Source: Acidobacteriota bacterium (GTDB lineage: Bacteria > Acidobacteriota > Terriglobia > Acidiferrales > UBA7541). Taken from it: a stretch of DNA of 34,493 bases. Location: contig JAKASX010000032.1 in the NCBI GenBank assembly GCA_021818865.1, positions 1-34,493 on the forward strand, read 5' to 3'. Of this stretch, positions 25,301 to 33,649 are shown one piece after another. Below the pieces are notes generated by a model. The model made no database searches and was not told where the DNA came from. It worked only from the letters and a program-made list of their open reading frames with translations. Position 1 is the stretch's first letter. Each line of letters starts with the position of its first letter. Both the position numbers and the translations under genes were made by a program.

Positions 25301-25909
25301 GGCACGGCGAACAGCACGCAGACCGTGAGCCTGAGCGGCACGGGGACTGCCCCACCCGATTTCGCCATCGCGGTAGCTTCGGGCGGGGCATCCTCGGCCA
25401 CGGTTTCGCCTGGCGGAACGGCGAGCTACACGCTGAGCGTCACGCCGCAGAACGGCTTTAATCAGGCCGTCTCGCTCACTTGCTCCGGCGCGCCTTCGGA
25501 AGCCACGTGCAGCGTTTCGCCGACGTCGGTTACGCCGAGTGGGACCACCACGAGCGCGGCGACCGTCACCGTTGTCACGACGGCGGCTTCGAATCTGCCG
25601 CCGAGCGGACCCGCATGGCCGGTGTCAAAAGGTCCCGGTGTCTGGCTGCTGGTTCCTGGCTTGCTATTGCTTCTGGCCTTGGCACGCGAGCTCCGTCGGC
25701 GGCAATTCGGCGACACTGCTCGGTTGGCGTGGCGGAGGCGAATCGTGCTGGCGGGAATTCTTCTGGCCGTAGCCACTATGGCAGCCTGTGGCGGCGGATC
25801 GAATAAGAGTTCGAATCCGGGTACGCCTGCGGGCACCTACACCGTAACGGTCACCGGAACGTCGGGTAGTCTTTCGCATTCAACAAGTCTGTCTCTGACG
25901 GTCAATTAG
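22301..25909 (+). CDS. SBBP-repeat beta-propeller surface protein with choice-of-anchor D domains
   Basis: A 1202-residue exported protein. An N-terminal hydrophobic segment (about 10-28) is followed by the domain that commonly precedes SBBP repeats (about 55-290: ISFEKNEGQSNPQVKYLAHG). SBBP-type propeller repeats follow (about 295-800; units such as YSTYLGGSASEAGNAIAVDS and SSGDAYVGGYTFSPDFPVVN), then two choice-of-anchor D Ig-like domains (about 810-1015, LNLGSEPVGTTSPAQSVTVT) and a further Ig-like domain. The C-terminus is odd: TM helix about 1117-1135, a basic loop, a second helix about 1147-1163 ending AACGGGS, and a short beta-rich tail. Probably a cell-surface or adhesin-like protein. 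GGGGAG at 22291-22296 supports the start. Confidence 0.85.
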   Translation: MERAWIRSKAVWLVCAVAVLGTLGWLSLHRLPGAVMAGPRARRTTAPVLASRVEAAYGKLPISFEKNEGQSNPQVKYLAHGQGYTLFLAKGEAVLSLTGRAGGRVAGRHGGRTAKGSRGPGPTESAMLGRKGERDQVRTSLVRLKFVGANPRAKVVALDELPGKSNYFIGNDRSDWRTNVPNYAEVEYLNVYPGIDLMYHGNQQQLELDLIAAPGADPDQVRLTISGAGGPQLSPAGDLVIHARSGDVSLLKPVVYQVTREGRLAVSGRYVLSGRHEVAFDLGPYDRSKALVIDPTLAYSTYLGGSASEAGNAIAVDSSGDAYVAGCTVSSNFPTTSPYQTSGVGFVAKLNPSGNGLVYSSYFGTVPSANESGSSCSFVFNGLYVAGIAVDGSGDAYLTGKVNFQEIPGTFPTVNQIASACDSSCVTNGGGFVAKLNANGSALVYSSLIADADAKDIAVDSAGNAYVTGTVFCGGGFPVLNAVQPACGGPQDAFLLKVNSAGSALVYSTYLGGSSTDVGNAVAVDSSGDAYVGGYTFSPDFPVVNQIPGACVGTCGTGETGTAASTDAFVTKFNAAGSALVYSTLVGGSWSDFLGPVNNGGDSGGLALDSADNVYITGESQFAPGFGFPTTNDFPTTTGAFETSCTNAGSCGFVTKINAGGTALMYSTFLGQATNATNSPFDLAVDASGDAAVVGEIYVPLVNPIGSQTGNAAVAVLNPAGSALLLSTTLGSGECSSFSTCPERVTFDGSGNVYVVGQTTDGSFPTTTGAFQTTYNGAINGASGYGDAFVSKISLAGGSAPAVSLSAASLNLGSEPVGTTSPAQSVTVTNSGNANLTFAAGAVTISGTNQADFKVSADSCSGQTVTAGNTCSVSVTFTPSVASSESATLNFADNAANSPQTVSLSGTGTTPEPTAAVAPTSLTFGSQAQGTTSAAQTVTLSNSGNASLSIASITASANFSESDNCGSSLGAGNNCAISVTLAPTTTGTLTGTLTVTDNSNGTANSTQTVSLSGTGTAPPDFAIAVASGGASSATVSPGGTASYTLSVTPQNGFNQAVSLTCSGAPSEATCSVSPTSVTPSGTTTSAATVTVVTTAASNLPPSGPAWPVSKGPGVWLLVPGLLLLLALARELRRRQFGDTARLAWRRRIVLAGILLAVATMAACGGGSNKSSNPGTPAGTYTVTVTGTSGSLSHSTSLSLTVN

Positions 25910-26155
25910 CTGGGCTCTAAAGATAGCGGTCGATCTAACCTGCGATCGGGGGTTTCGGGATGGGTTGCGCGTGGAAGCTCCCGCAGGCTGCAGGCCGGAA
26001 AAAGTGCCAAACGCGGCAGCCAGGGACAAGCCCGCAGAGGCTGGCCTTGGTAACCAAAGCGCAGCCAGAAGGAGTCGAGCAGGTGCCTTTTGGTTTCAAC
26101 CTGGTCCGGGCGGCCCGGCCCAATTCAATCCGCGGTGTTTCCCCCTGGCGCGACC

Positions 26156-27283
26156 CTACGCACCGATTTGTTGGAGGAGGCGGAGGTAATCGACGACGTC
26201 GTCGCGGGAGAGCATGCCGACGACGGAGCCATCCTCGACGACCGGGAGCTGATTGACGCCGTCGCGGCCCATTTTTTCAAAGGCGGTCCAGAGTTCGGCG
26301 GAGCCGGGGATGGCGACGGCGTCGGCGATCGGAATCATCGCTTGCGCGGCGGTGGTTGTGGACCACGCTTCGCGAGGAACCTGGCGAATGGCGGAAAGCG
26401 TGAGCAGGCCGGCGGGATGGCCGTTCTGGGAAACGAGGAACGCGCGGCGGCCGGCGGCGAGGACGTGATGCTCGACGACGTCGGCAATGGTCATCGTGCC
26501 GTCGAGCGAGAGGAAATTGCGATTCATGACTTCGGAGACTTTGTGGCCGACGAGCAGGCCCTTGACCAGCGTTTGCTGAATTTGGGCGGCGGCGGCGCTT
26601 TCGAGGAACCAGCCGATGAAGGCGATCCAGAGGCCGCCGACGATGTCTCCCCGCAGAACGCTCCACAGGCCGAAGAAAATCATCGCGTAGCCGAAGAAGC
26701 GACCGGTGCTGGCGGCGATGGTCGTTGCGCGGCGGAAATTGTCGGTGGCTCCCCAGACGACCGCGCGCAGGACGCGGCCACCGTCGAGCGGAAAGCCGGG
26801 AAGCAGATTGAAAATCGCGAGGGCGAGATTCAGCAGCCACAGATAGCCCGCCATGGCGTAGAGCGCCGAGCCGCGGGCGGTGAGCAGTTGAATCTGGCCG
26901 AAGAGAAAGGCAATCGCCAGACTGACGAGCGGGCCGACGATTGAAATCCAGAATTCGGCGCTGGCGCTGGGCGGCTCGGCGGTGATTTCGGAAACGCCGC
27001 CGAAGACGAACAGGGTGATGCGGCCGACGGAGACCTTGTATCGCTGGGCCACGAGCGAATGGCCGAGTTCGTGGAGAAGCACGCAGACGAAAAGCAATGC
27101 CGCGGAGATCGCGCCCATGAGCCAGTTCTGCGCGTGGGACCATTGCGGGAAACGCTGCGGGTAGTAGCCGACGGCGAGCATCCAGGTGAACAGGCCGAAA
27201 ATCAGGAACCAGGAGTAATCGAGATCCACAGGAATGCCGAAAACGCGGCCGAGAGGAATCGTGTGGCGAGAGGATTGGTCCAT
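26156..27283 (-). CDS. Site-2-protease-like M50 zinc metallopeptidase with CBS domains
   Basis: A 375-residue polytopic intramembrane protease of the SpoIVFB/Rip type. The zinc-binding HELGH lies at 71-75, with the third ligand in NLLPGFPLDGG (Asp167). About six membrane segments span residues 20-225. A C-terminal CBS pair (about 240-370: VSEVMNRNFLSLDGTMTIAD, VEDGSVVGMLSRDDVVDYL) probably binds an adenine nucleotide to regulate activity. The family cleaves membrane-embedded substrates such as anti-sigma factors; none is adjacent. I chose ATG 27283 because GGGAG (27289-27293) lies 5 nt upstream; the open frame extending to 27433 adds only Arg-rich sequence outside the family. It is 187 nt after the glycosyltransferase gene and may be co-transcribed. 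Confidence 0.9.
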   Translation of the reverse strand: MDQSSRHTIPLGRVFGIPVDLDYSWFLIFGLFTWMLAVGYYPQRFPQWSHAQNWLMGAISAALLFVCVLLHELGHSLVAQRYKVSVGRITLFVFGGVSEITAEPPSASAEFWISIVGPLVSLAIAFLFGQIQLLTARGSALYAMAGYLWLLNLALAIFNLLPGFPLDGGRVLRAVVWGATDNFRRATTIAASTGRFFGYAMIFFGLWSVLRGDIVGGLWIAFIGWFLESAAAAQIQQTLVKGLLVGHKVSEVMNRNFLSLDGTMTIADVVEHHVLAAGRRAFLVSQNGHPAGLLTLSAIRQVPREAWSTTTAAQAMIPIADAVAIPGSAELWTAFEKMGRDGVNQLPVVEDGSVVGMLSRDDVVDYLRLLQQIGA

Positions 27284-27470
27284 CAGTGCTCCCTGGCGAG
27301 TCTCCTCGAGGAGCGTCCCGAAGCGCGGAGCGAAACGAACGAGGGAACGACGAAGCGCGTTCGCTCGCCGGCGACCGGGAAACGGGATGATTCGCTCTAA
27401 GAAAACGATACGACGAGCGAGGGTAGGATTCAACTGAGCGGGCGTGCGTGACCGGCGTGGAAAATCAAGG

Positions 27471-29183
27471 CTAGGGTGCGGACGGGGTGACGCGGGCGAG
27501 GACGAGCGGCCCGGCGAGCGGGGTGATGCGGGAGACGGTTGCAGCGGAGCGGGGAAGCGCGGCGAGAGATTTGCGCGTGGTGCAGATCCAAGCTGGGCGG
27601 GGCTGGCTGGCCGACCATTCGGTCAGTTCGCGGCCGAGGTAGAAATCGAGGCCGTAAACCCAATCGCGAGACAACTGGTACGTTTGAGGCGTGGCACCGG
27701 GAGGTAGCAACCGGGTCGCGCTGCACGCGGCGTCGCGCGCGGAGAGATACGGAGAGACACGCGGCAGGAAAAACCAGCTCACCGCGGCCACGAGAACGCC
27801 CATCCAGATTGCCGAAAGAACTACCGAGCGGAGCGGGTTGCGAGCGGCGAACGCCAAGACGACGATCAGCAGACCGACGGCGGCGGTGGTCCACAAAAAT
27901 CCGGCGATGGCGGCGTGGTGGGAGACGTCCGAGGCGGAGGGCAAACGGCGCAGCCAATGGCCGGCGGTTGCGGCGAGAACGATCCAGAGGGCGCCGACGA
28001 GGGCGACTGAGACGCGGCCGAAAGTGGCGCGCGGGGATGCGGGGATGCGAAAAGCAGATCCTTCCCGACGAAGAGCGTCGGGAGTTCCTTCGGTCGTCGC
28101 TAAACCGCTACGCTCGGGACGACAGTGAATCGGGGAAGTTGGCGCGGCGGCGTCGAGGGTGCCGGCGAGCATGAGGATGAGCGGCGGGAGGGCGGGAAGG
28201 ATGTAGCCGGGGAGTTTGGAATCGGAAAAGCTGAAAAAGAGGAGTGGGAACGCGGCCCAGGCGGCGAGGAAGAGCTGGGGCGAGCGCGAGGCGTTGCCGG
28301 AACGAACGGTGCGCCACAGATCGCGAGCCGTGGCGATGAGAAGGGGCGTCCATGGGACGAGGCCGAGCGCGAGGACGGGGATGAAGAACCACCAGGGCTG
28401 AACGTGCTCGAAAACGGGCGTGAGGAAACGCTGGAAATTCTGGTACCACAAGAAGCTGTACGCGAAATGAGGATTGGCGAGCGAGCAGGCGATGTACCAC
28501 GGGAGCGCGACGACGGAAAAAGCCAGGAGCGATTCCCAGCGCAGGAAGCGAATCGCGTGACGCCAGCGGCGCGTGAAAAGAGCCCAGAGCAAAACGGACC
28601 CGCCGGAAAGGATGATGGCCACGGGGCCCTTGGCGAGCGTGCCAAGGCCGATGAAAGCGCCGACGAGCGCGTAGCTCCAGCGCGAGACAGGTGCGCTGTC
28701 GCCTTGCCGCGGCCAGAGCGCGGCGAGGACGGCGACCATGGCTGCTTCGACGGAAACCGTGAGAAGCATATCCATGGTGGCGGCGCGGGCGAAAGCGAAA
28801 ATGCCGAGGGAGGTGGGAAAAAGGAGCAGCGCGAGAAATGCGGCGCGACGATTCCAGATGCGGCGCGCGGCCCAGGCGAGAAGCAACGCCCCGGAGAGCG
28901 CGGCGAGAGCGTCGGGCAGGCGTGCGGTTCGCGCGCTCGCGCCAAAAAGGCGGAAGGAAACGGCGGCCGACCAGTAGTAGAGGATCGGTTTTTCGAACCA
29001 GGGATGGCCCCAGAGACGCGGCGTCGTCCAATCACCCGTTTGCGCCATGGCGCGGGCGATCCAGGCGTAACGCGGCTCGTCGGGACCGACGAGGCCAATG
29101 GCGCCGAGGCCGGCGAAAAAACAGACGGCGAGCAGGGAAGCGGCAAAGGCGAAGCAGGCGGCGAATCTGCGGCGCAGAGCCAA
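27471..29183 (-). CDS. ArnT/PMT-like membrane glycosyltransferase (GT39/GT83 type)
   Basis: A 570-residue polytopic GT-C enzyme with about ten to twelve membrane helices. The catalytic loop after helix 1 is clear: GPDEPRYAWIARAM, the acidic pair of this family. GHPWFEKPILYYW and a KGPVAI loop follow. Such enzymes transfer a sugar from a polyprenyl-phosphate donor to lipid A, another lipid or protein. Adjacent lipid A genes make an envelope lipid acceptor plausible but unproven. The start is TTG 29183: TAG lies five codons upstream and the first ATG falls after the catalytic loop. Residues about 350-385 (RPERSGLATTEG...) come from an inserted repeat. Divergent from the acyltransferase gene. 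Confidence 0.87.
   Translation of the reverse strand: MALRRRFAACFAFAASLLAVCFFAGLGAIGLVGPDEPRYAWIARAMAQTGDWTTPRLWGHPWFEKPILYYWSAAVSFRLFGASARTARLPDALAALSGALLLAWAARRIWNRRAAFLALLLFPTSLGIFAFARAATMDMLLTVSVEAAMVAVLAALWPRQGDSAPVSRWSYALVGAFIGLGTLAKGPVAIILSGGSVLLWALFTRRWRHAIRFLRWESLLAFSVVALPWYIACSLANPHFAYSFLWYQNFQRFLTPVFEHVQPWWFFIPVLALGLVPWTPLLIATARDLWRTVRSGNASRSPQLFLAAWAAFPLLFFSFSDSKLPGYILPALPPLILMLAGTLDAAAPTSPIHCRPERSGLATTEGTPDALRREGSAFRIPASPRATFGRVSVALVGALWIVLAATAGHWLRRLPSASDVSHHAAIAGFLWTTAAVGLLIVVLAFAARNPLRSVVLSAIWMGVLVAAVSWFFLPRVSPYLSARDAACSATRLLPPGATPQTYQLSRDWVYGLDFYLGRELTEWSASQPRPAWICTTRKSLAALPRSAATVSRITPLAGPLVLARVTPSAP
28058..28125 (-). repeat. Interspersed palindromic repeat inside the glycosyltransferase gene
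   Basis: Contains a perfect 8-bp stem TCCCGACG-AAGAG-CGTCGGGA (28063-28083), and GTCGTC (28094-28099) inverted as GACGAC (28118-28123). Read on the minus strand, GTCGTCCCGAGCGTAGCG, GCGACGACCG, ACTCCCGACGC and CGTCGGGAAGGATCTGC parallel the copy at 13451-13526. It is translated in frame as an Arg/Glu-rich loop. Confidence 0.6.
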
Positions 29184-29281
29184 AACGAGAAGAGTCTACT
29201 ATGAGTGGGCGCCGGCAGGCGGGGATCTCGCGCCGCGGGCGCGGTGCGTGGCGGATGGGTCCTGATGGATAATGAGCGCTG

Positions 29282-30187
29282 ATGCGGGAATGGATGGAAT
29301 ACGTGGCGGCGCGGTCGGCGCTGGGACTGCTGGGGGCGTTGCCGCGGCCGATGGCGCGGGCGGCGGGCGTGGGAGTGGTGCGCTCCCTTTATTGGTTGCG
29401 GCCGGAGCTTACGCGCACCGCGCACTGGAACTTGAAATTGGCGTTTCCTGAATGGACGGCGAAGCAGCGGCGGCGGGCGATTCGTGGAGTGATCCGGCAG
29501 GTGGGGTGGATGGCGGGGGAATTCGCGTATTTTCCCCGGTACACGAGGGAAAGCATCGAGCGGGTGGTGCTGCTCGACGGATTCGAGAATTTCGCCGCGG
29601 CGCGGGAGCGGGGAAAAGGCGTGCTGTTTCTCACCGGGCACATGAGCGCATGGGAGTTGGCGCCATTCGCGCAGGCCCTTTTCGGGCACCCGCTGCATTT
29701 TCTGGCGCGGCCGGTGGAAAATCGGCGCGTGGACGAGCTAGTGAACCGTTACCGGTGCCTTTCGGGGAATCAGCCTATCGATAAAAACGCTTCGGCGCGG
29801 GCGGTGCTCTCGCTTTTGCGGCAAGGGCAGACGGTGGGCGTGCTGATCGATCACAATACGTCGCGCGAAGAGGGAGTATTCGTGAATTTTTTCGGCGTGC
29901 CGGCGTGCACGACGTCGGGCCTGGCGCGGCTGGCGCTGAGAACCGGTGCGGCGGTGGTGCCAGGATTCCTGGTGTGGGACGCGGAACTGGGAAAATACCG
30001 GCTGCGGTTCGAGCCGGAGGTGGAACTCGTGCGGACGGGCGACGACGAGCGGGACGTCGTGGAAAACACGGCGCGATTCACGGGGGAAGTGGAGAAATTC
30101 GTGCGGAGCCACCCGGACCAGTGGCTGTGGGTGCACAAACGGTGGAAGACGCGCCCACCGGGCGCGCCGCCGATTTACCCGTTTTAA
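29282..30187 (+). CDS. LpxL/HtrB-like lysophospholipid acyltransferase
   Basis: A 301-residue peripheral inner-membrane acyltransferase. The catalytic HX4E motif is HMSAWE (His120, Glu125) in [58 protein letters not shown] and the C-terminal [16 protein letters not shown] are all typical of late lipid A acyltransferases. It probably adds a secondary acyl chain to lipid A or a related lysolipid; neighbouring lpxD supports lipid A. No good Shine-Dalgarno precedes ATG 29282, and Met5 (29294) is an alternative start. It is the first gene of a plus-strand envelope-lipid run, with lpxD starting 73 nt after its stop. Confidence 0.88.
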   Translation: MREWMEYVAARSALGLLGALPRPMARAAGVGVVRSLYWLRPELTRTAHWNLKLAFPEWTAKQRRRAIRGVIRQVGWMAGEFAYFPRYTRESIERVVLLDGFENFAAARERGKGVLFLTGHMSAWELAPFAQALFGHPLHFLARPVENRRVDELVNRYRCLSGNQPIDKNASARAVLSLLRQGQTVGVLIDHNTSREEGVFVNFFGVPACTTSGLARLALRTGAAVVPGFLVWDAELGKYRLRFEPEVELVRTGDDERDVVENTARFTGEVEKFVRSHPDQWLWVHKRWKTRPPGAPPIYPF

Positions 30188-30260
30188 CTTTTGGGCGTTT
30201 GGGCGTGTTGCGGACGAAGGGAAGGCCATTCAGAAATCCCGTTGGGAATGCGAGGTTGCC

Positions 30261-31280
30261 ATGAAGCGTACCGCTCGAGAACTGGCAGCGGTTTTGCGGG
30301 CTGAACTCGAAGGCGATCCCGAGCGCGTGGTGAGCGGGATTGCCGGGCCGGGTGAAGCTCGGGCCGAGGACCTGATTTATTGCGAAAGTGGGAGGCACCG
30401 GGAGCGGGCGCAAGCGTCGGCGGCAGAAACGGCGGTGGTGGGGCCAGGGATTACGCTCGAAGGGAAAACGTTGCTGCGCGTGGCGGAGCCGAAATTGGGT
30501 TTCGCGCGGGCGGCGGCGTTGCTCGTCGAGCCGGCGCGCGTGGCGGAGGGCATTCATCCGACGGCGGTGATTGCGCCGAGCGCGTGGCTGGGAAAGAACG
30601 TGGCGATTGGGCCGTACGCGGTGATCGAGGACGGTGTGGAAATCGGTGACGGAACGGAAATCGGCGCGTTCGTTTCGCTGGGACGCGGAGTGAAGCTTGG
30701 CAAGCGGTGCCGATTGTATCCGCGCGTGACGATTTATCCCAGAGCGCGACTCGGCGACCGCGTGACTTTGCACGCGGGGGTGGTGGTGGGGAGCGACGGG
30801 TTCGGGTATGTAAGAGGGCCGGATGGACAATGCAAATTTCCGCAGGTGGGAGGGTTGGAGATCGGGGATGATGTCGAAATCGGTGCAAACTCGACAATTG
30901 ACCGAGGCTCTTTGGGCGTTACCCGCATCCAAACGGGGGTGAAGATCGACAACCTGGTGCAGATCGCCCACAACGTGGAGATCGGCAGGGACGCCGTGAT
31001 CGCCGCGCAGACGGGAATTTCGGGCAGCAGCGTAGTGGAACGCGACGCGGTGATCGGCGGACAGGTGGGCATCGGGGACCATTGCCGGATCGAGCGCGGA
31101 GCGATTTGCGGCGCGCAGGCCGGGATTCCGAGCGGGAAGACGATTCGAAGCGGGTGGATGGTGTGGGGCACGCCGGCGCGGCCGATGGAGAAATTCAAGG
31201 CGCTGTACGCGTGGCAGACGCGGCTGCCGGAGCTGGCGGAGCGGCTGAAACGGCTGGAGGAAAAGGCTGGAATGAGGTGA
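30261..31280 (+). CDS. lpxD: UDP-3-O-(3-hydroxyacyl)glucosamine N-acyltransferase
   Basis: A 339-residue acyltransferase that adds the N-linked 3-hydroxyacyl chain from acyl-ACP to UDP-3-O-acyl-glucosamine, the third step of lipid A synthesis. The N-terminal uridine-binding domain (about 1-100) precedes a left-handed beta-helix of hexapeptide repeats (about 105-310: [34 protein letters not shown]). [12 protein letters not shown] contains the catalytic base His237, equivalent to His239 of E. coli. A C-terminal helix (about 313-337) completes the trimer fold. ATG 30261 has GAGG at 30252-30255. Other raetz-pathway genes are not in the window; the lpxL-like gene lies directly upstream. Confidence 0.95.
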   Translation: MKRTARELAAVLRAELEGDPERVVSGIAGPGEARAEDLIYCESGRHRERAQASAAETAVVGPGITLEGKTLLRVAEPKLGFARAAALLVEPARVAEGIHPTAVIAPSAWLGKNVAIGPYAVIEDGVEIGDGTEIGAFVSLGRGVKLGKRCRLYPRVTIYPRARLGDRVTLHAGVVVGSDGFGYVRGPDGQCKFPQVGGLEIGDDVEIGANSTIDRGSLGVTRIQTGVKIDNLVQIAHNVEIGRDAVIAAQTGISGSSVVERDAVIGGQVGIGDHCRIERGAICGAQAGIPSGKTIRSGWMVWGTPARPMEKFKALYAWQTRLPELAERLKRLEEKAGMR

Positions 31281-31634
31281 AAGGGAAGCCGCGACCGCCC
31301 TGCGGCTGGTTGCGAGAAGTGAAAGGGGAAATGGCGGCAAAGCATTGAAGGGTGCGACTTTCGAGTTGACCCCCGGCACCCAACCCGAAGATAATTATGG
31401 CGGCGTACTACATCCGCCGAATCCACGGCGGCGTTTGGCAGGAACCGGCTTGGGCGGAGAACCCGAGGGAAACAGGAACCTGTCGTGCAACTGCCGCCGA
31501 ACGGCCGGGCTGGCACCGGAGGGACAGGACGGTGCGGAACGGCGTGAGGGAAGGCCAATTCACAAGCCAGAGAGGGACAGAGTGGAGTTGGCACGGCTGG
31601 TGTGTACACCCGGTAGGGGTCGAGCAGAGAGGCC
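31281..31634. other. Leader region between lpxD and shc
   Basis: No convincing gene is present: the open frames here are short and Arg/Gly-rich without a ribosome site. A sigma70-like promoter is visible at 31366-31395, which would give shc a leader of about 230 nt. I see no riboswitch class or clear terminator. Confidence 0.45.
31366..31395 (+). promoter_or_regulatory. Candidate sigma70-type promoter for shc-hpnH
   Basis: TTGACC (31366-31371) and GATAAT (31390-31395) are separated by 18 nt; each matches consensus at five of six positions. It lies in the gap after lpxD and would start transcription about 235 nt before shc. Confidence 0.45.
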
Positions 31635-33644
31635 ATGACTGACGTGGCAGGGATTGGAGTGCAACCGGCACTGGAACCGCCGGAACGAGGCGCGGACCGC
31701 GCATTTGCGACGCGGCTGGAGCGGGCGGTCGCGCTCTCGATCAAATCGCTGCTTGCGCAGCAGGTTCCGGCCGGTTTCTGGTGCGCGGAACTCGAAGCGG
31801 ATACGACGCTCGAATCCGACTACATTTTCTACCTGAATCTAATTGGACGGGCCGACCCGGAGCGGGTGCGGCAGCTGGCGAACTACATTCGGCCGCGGCA
31901 GTTGGAAGATGGCGGCTGGAACACGTACACCGGCGGGCCTTCGGAACTCAATGCGACGGTGAAGGGGTGGGTGGCGCTGCGGCTGGCGGGAGACGCGGCC
32001 GATGCGGCGCACCTGGAACGGGCGGCGCAGAGGATTCGGGAACTGGGCGGGCTGGAAACGACGAATTCGTTTACCCGGTTTTACCTGGCGCTCGCCGGGG
32101 TGATCGACTGGGACATGGTTCCGGCGATTCCGCCCGAGCTGATGCTGCTGCCGTCGTGGTTGCCGGTGAATTTGTACGAGATGTCGTCGTGGACGCGGGG
32201 GATCGTGGTGCCGCTGACGATTCTATGGGCGCTGCGACCGGGCTGGCGATTGCCGATCAAGCTGGAAATCGAACGGTTGCTGCGCGACGCGGATAACCGG
32301 CACCTGGCGTTTCGTTGGGACAGGCGAGTGGTCAGCTGGCGGAATCTGTTTTTGCTGCTCGACCGCGTGCTGAAGCTGCGGGAGCGGATGCCGGACAAGC
32401 TGCTGCGGGAGCGGGCGCTGAAGGCCTCGAAAGAGTGGATGATCGAGCATCTGGAGCGGTCGGAGGGTCTGGCGGCGATCTATCCGGCGATGATGAATTC
32501 GATTTTCGCGCTGGTGGCGATGGGTTTCCCGCTGGAGGACCCGCTGACGGCGCGGGAAATGAGGAAGCTGGACGATCTGGCCATCGAGGACGGCGAGACG
32601 ATTCGGTTGCAGCCGTGCGTTTCGCCTGTTTGGGACACGTGCATCGCGATGGCATCGCTGGAGGAAGCCGGGCTCGCCGCGGACGACCCGGCGCTGGTGC
32701 GAGCGGCGGATTGGCTGCTGGATAAACAGGTGCTGGGACCGGGCGACTGGCAGAAGAAAGCGAAAGCGCCGTCGGGGGGATGGGCTTTCGAATTCCAAAA
32801 CGATTTCTATCCCGACGTGGACGACACGGCTTTCGTGCTGATGGCGCTGCGGAGGGTGGCGCATCCCGATGCGGGGCGGATGGAACGAGCGATTCGGCGC
32901 GGCGTGGAATGGCTGCTGGCGATGCAGAACCGTGACGGCGGCTGGGGCGCTTTCGACAAGGACAACAACCGCTGGCTGCTGACGCAAATTCCCTTCGCCG
33001 ACCACAACGCGATGATCGATCCTTCGACGGCGGACGTGACGGCGCGCGTGGTGGAATGCTTGGGGCTGCTGGGATGGCCGGCGACGCACCCGGCGATCGA
33101 GCGCGCACGCGCGTTTCTGCTGCGCGACCAGAAGGCCGAAGGGCCGTGGTACGGGCGCTGGGGCGTGAACTACATTTACGGAACGAGCGGCGTGCTGCGG
33201 GCGCTCGAAGCGGTGGGGTTGAGCCGAGAAACGTTCGCCCTGCGGTCGGCGGAATGGCTGCGAAAGGTGCAGAATGTCGAGGGATCGTTCGGAGAGACGA
33301 TCGCCAGCTATGACGATCCTTCGCTGAAGGGAAAAGGCGAACCGACGCCATCGCAGACGGCCTGGGCGTTGATCGGCCTCTTGGCGGCGGCCGGGCCGGA
33401 GGAGGATCCAGCGGCGCGGCGGGCGGCCGAATGGCTGCTCGAAACGCAGCGCGAGGATGGGTCGTGGGATGAGGAACCCTTCACGGGAACGGGTTTCCCC
33501 AGCGTCTTCTATCTGCGGTACCATCTGTATCGTCATTCCTTCCCCTTGTACGCGCTGGCGCGGTACCGGAACCTGATTTCGGCAAAGGGAGCGGCGGCGG
33601 GGATGCGGATCTTGCCCGAACAAATCGAAACGAACGGAGCCTGA
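31635..33644 (+). CDS. shc: Squalene-hopene cyclase
   Basis: A 669-residue monotopic membrane enzyme that cyclises squalene to hopene/hopanol, the committed step of hopanoid synthesis. The catalytic DVDD motif (Asp394-Asp397, in FYPDVDDTAFVLMAL) provides the acid that protonates squalene. QW repeats are visible throughout (QLEDGGWNTY, APSGGWAFEF, QNRDGGWGAF, VEGSFGET, QREDGSWDE). SQTAWALIGLLAA, GTGFPSVFYLRYHLYRH and FPLYALARYR close the protein as in other cyclases. The length is normal. ATG 31635 follows GAGAGG (31624-31629). It is followed 5 nt later by hpnH, a common order in hopanoid clusters. Confidence 0.96.
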   Translation: MTDVAGIGVQPALEPPERGADRAFATRLERAVALSIKSLLAQQVPAGFWCAELEADTTLESDYIFYLNLIGRADPERVRQLANYIRPRQLEDGGWNTYTGGPSELNATVKGWVALRLAGDAADAAHLERAAQRIRELGGLETTNSFTRFYLALAGVIDWDMVPAIPPELMLLPSWLPVNLYEMSSWTRGIVVPLTILWALRPGWRLPIKLEIERLLRDADNRHLAFRWDRRVVSWRNLFLLLDRVLKLRERMPDKLLRERALKASKEWMIEHLERSEGLAAIYPAMMNSIFALVAMGFPLEDPLTAREMRKLDDLAIEDGETIRLQPCVSPVWDTCIAMASLEEAGLAADDPALVRAADWLLDKQVLGPGDWQKKAKAPSGGWAFEFQNDFYPDVDDTAFVLMALRRVAHPDAGRMERAIRRGVEWLLAMQNRDGGWGAFDKDNNRWLLTQIPFADHNAMIDPSTADVTARVVECLGLLGWPATHPAIERARAFLLRDQKAEGPWYGRWGVNYIYGTSGVLRALEAVGLSRETFALRSAEWLRKVQNVEGSFGETIASYDDPSLKGKGEPTPSQTAWALIGLLAAAGPEEDPAARRAAEWLLETQREDGSWDEEPFTGTGFPSVFYLRYHLYRHSFPLYALARYRNLISAKGAAAGMRILPEQIETNGA

Positions 33645-33649
33645 GCATC

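Noticed and set aside
27284-27433. N-terminal extension of the M50 protease
   Set aside because: The added 50 residues are Arg-rich and outside the family, while ATG 27283 has a good ribosome site.
28100-29698. 532-codon minus-strand open frame overlapping the glycosyltransferase and acyltransferase genes
   Set aside because: Pro/Ser/Arg-rich shadow spanning two well-supported genes on opposite strands.
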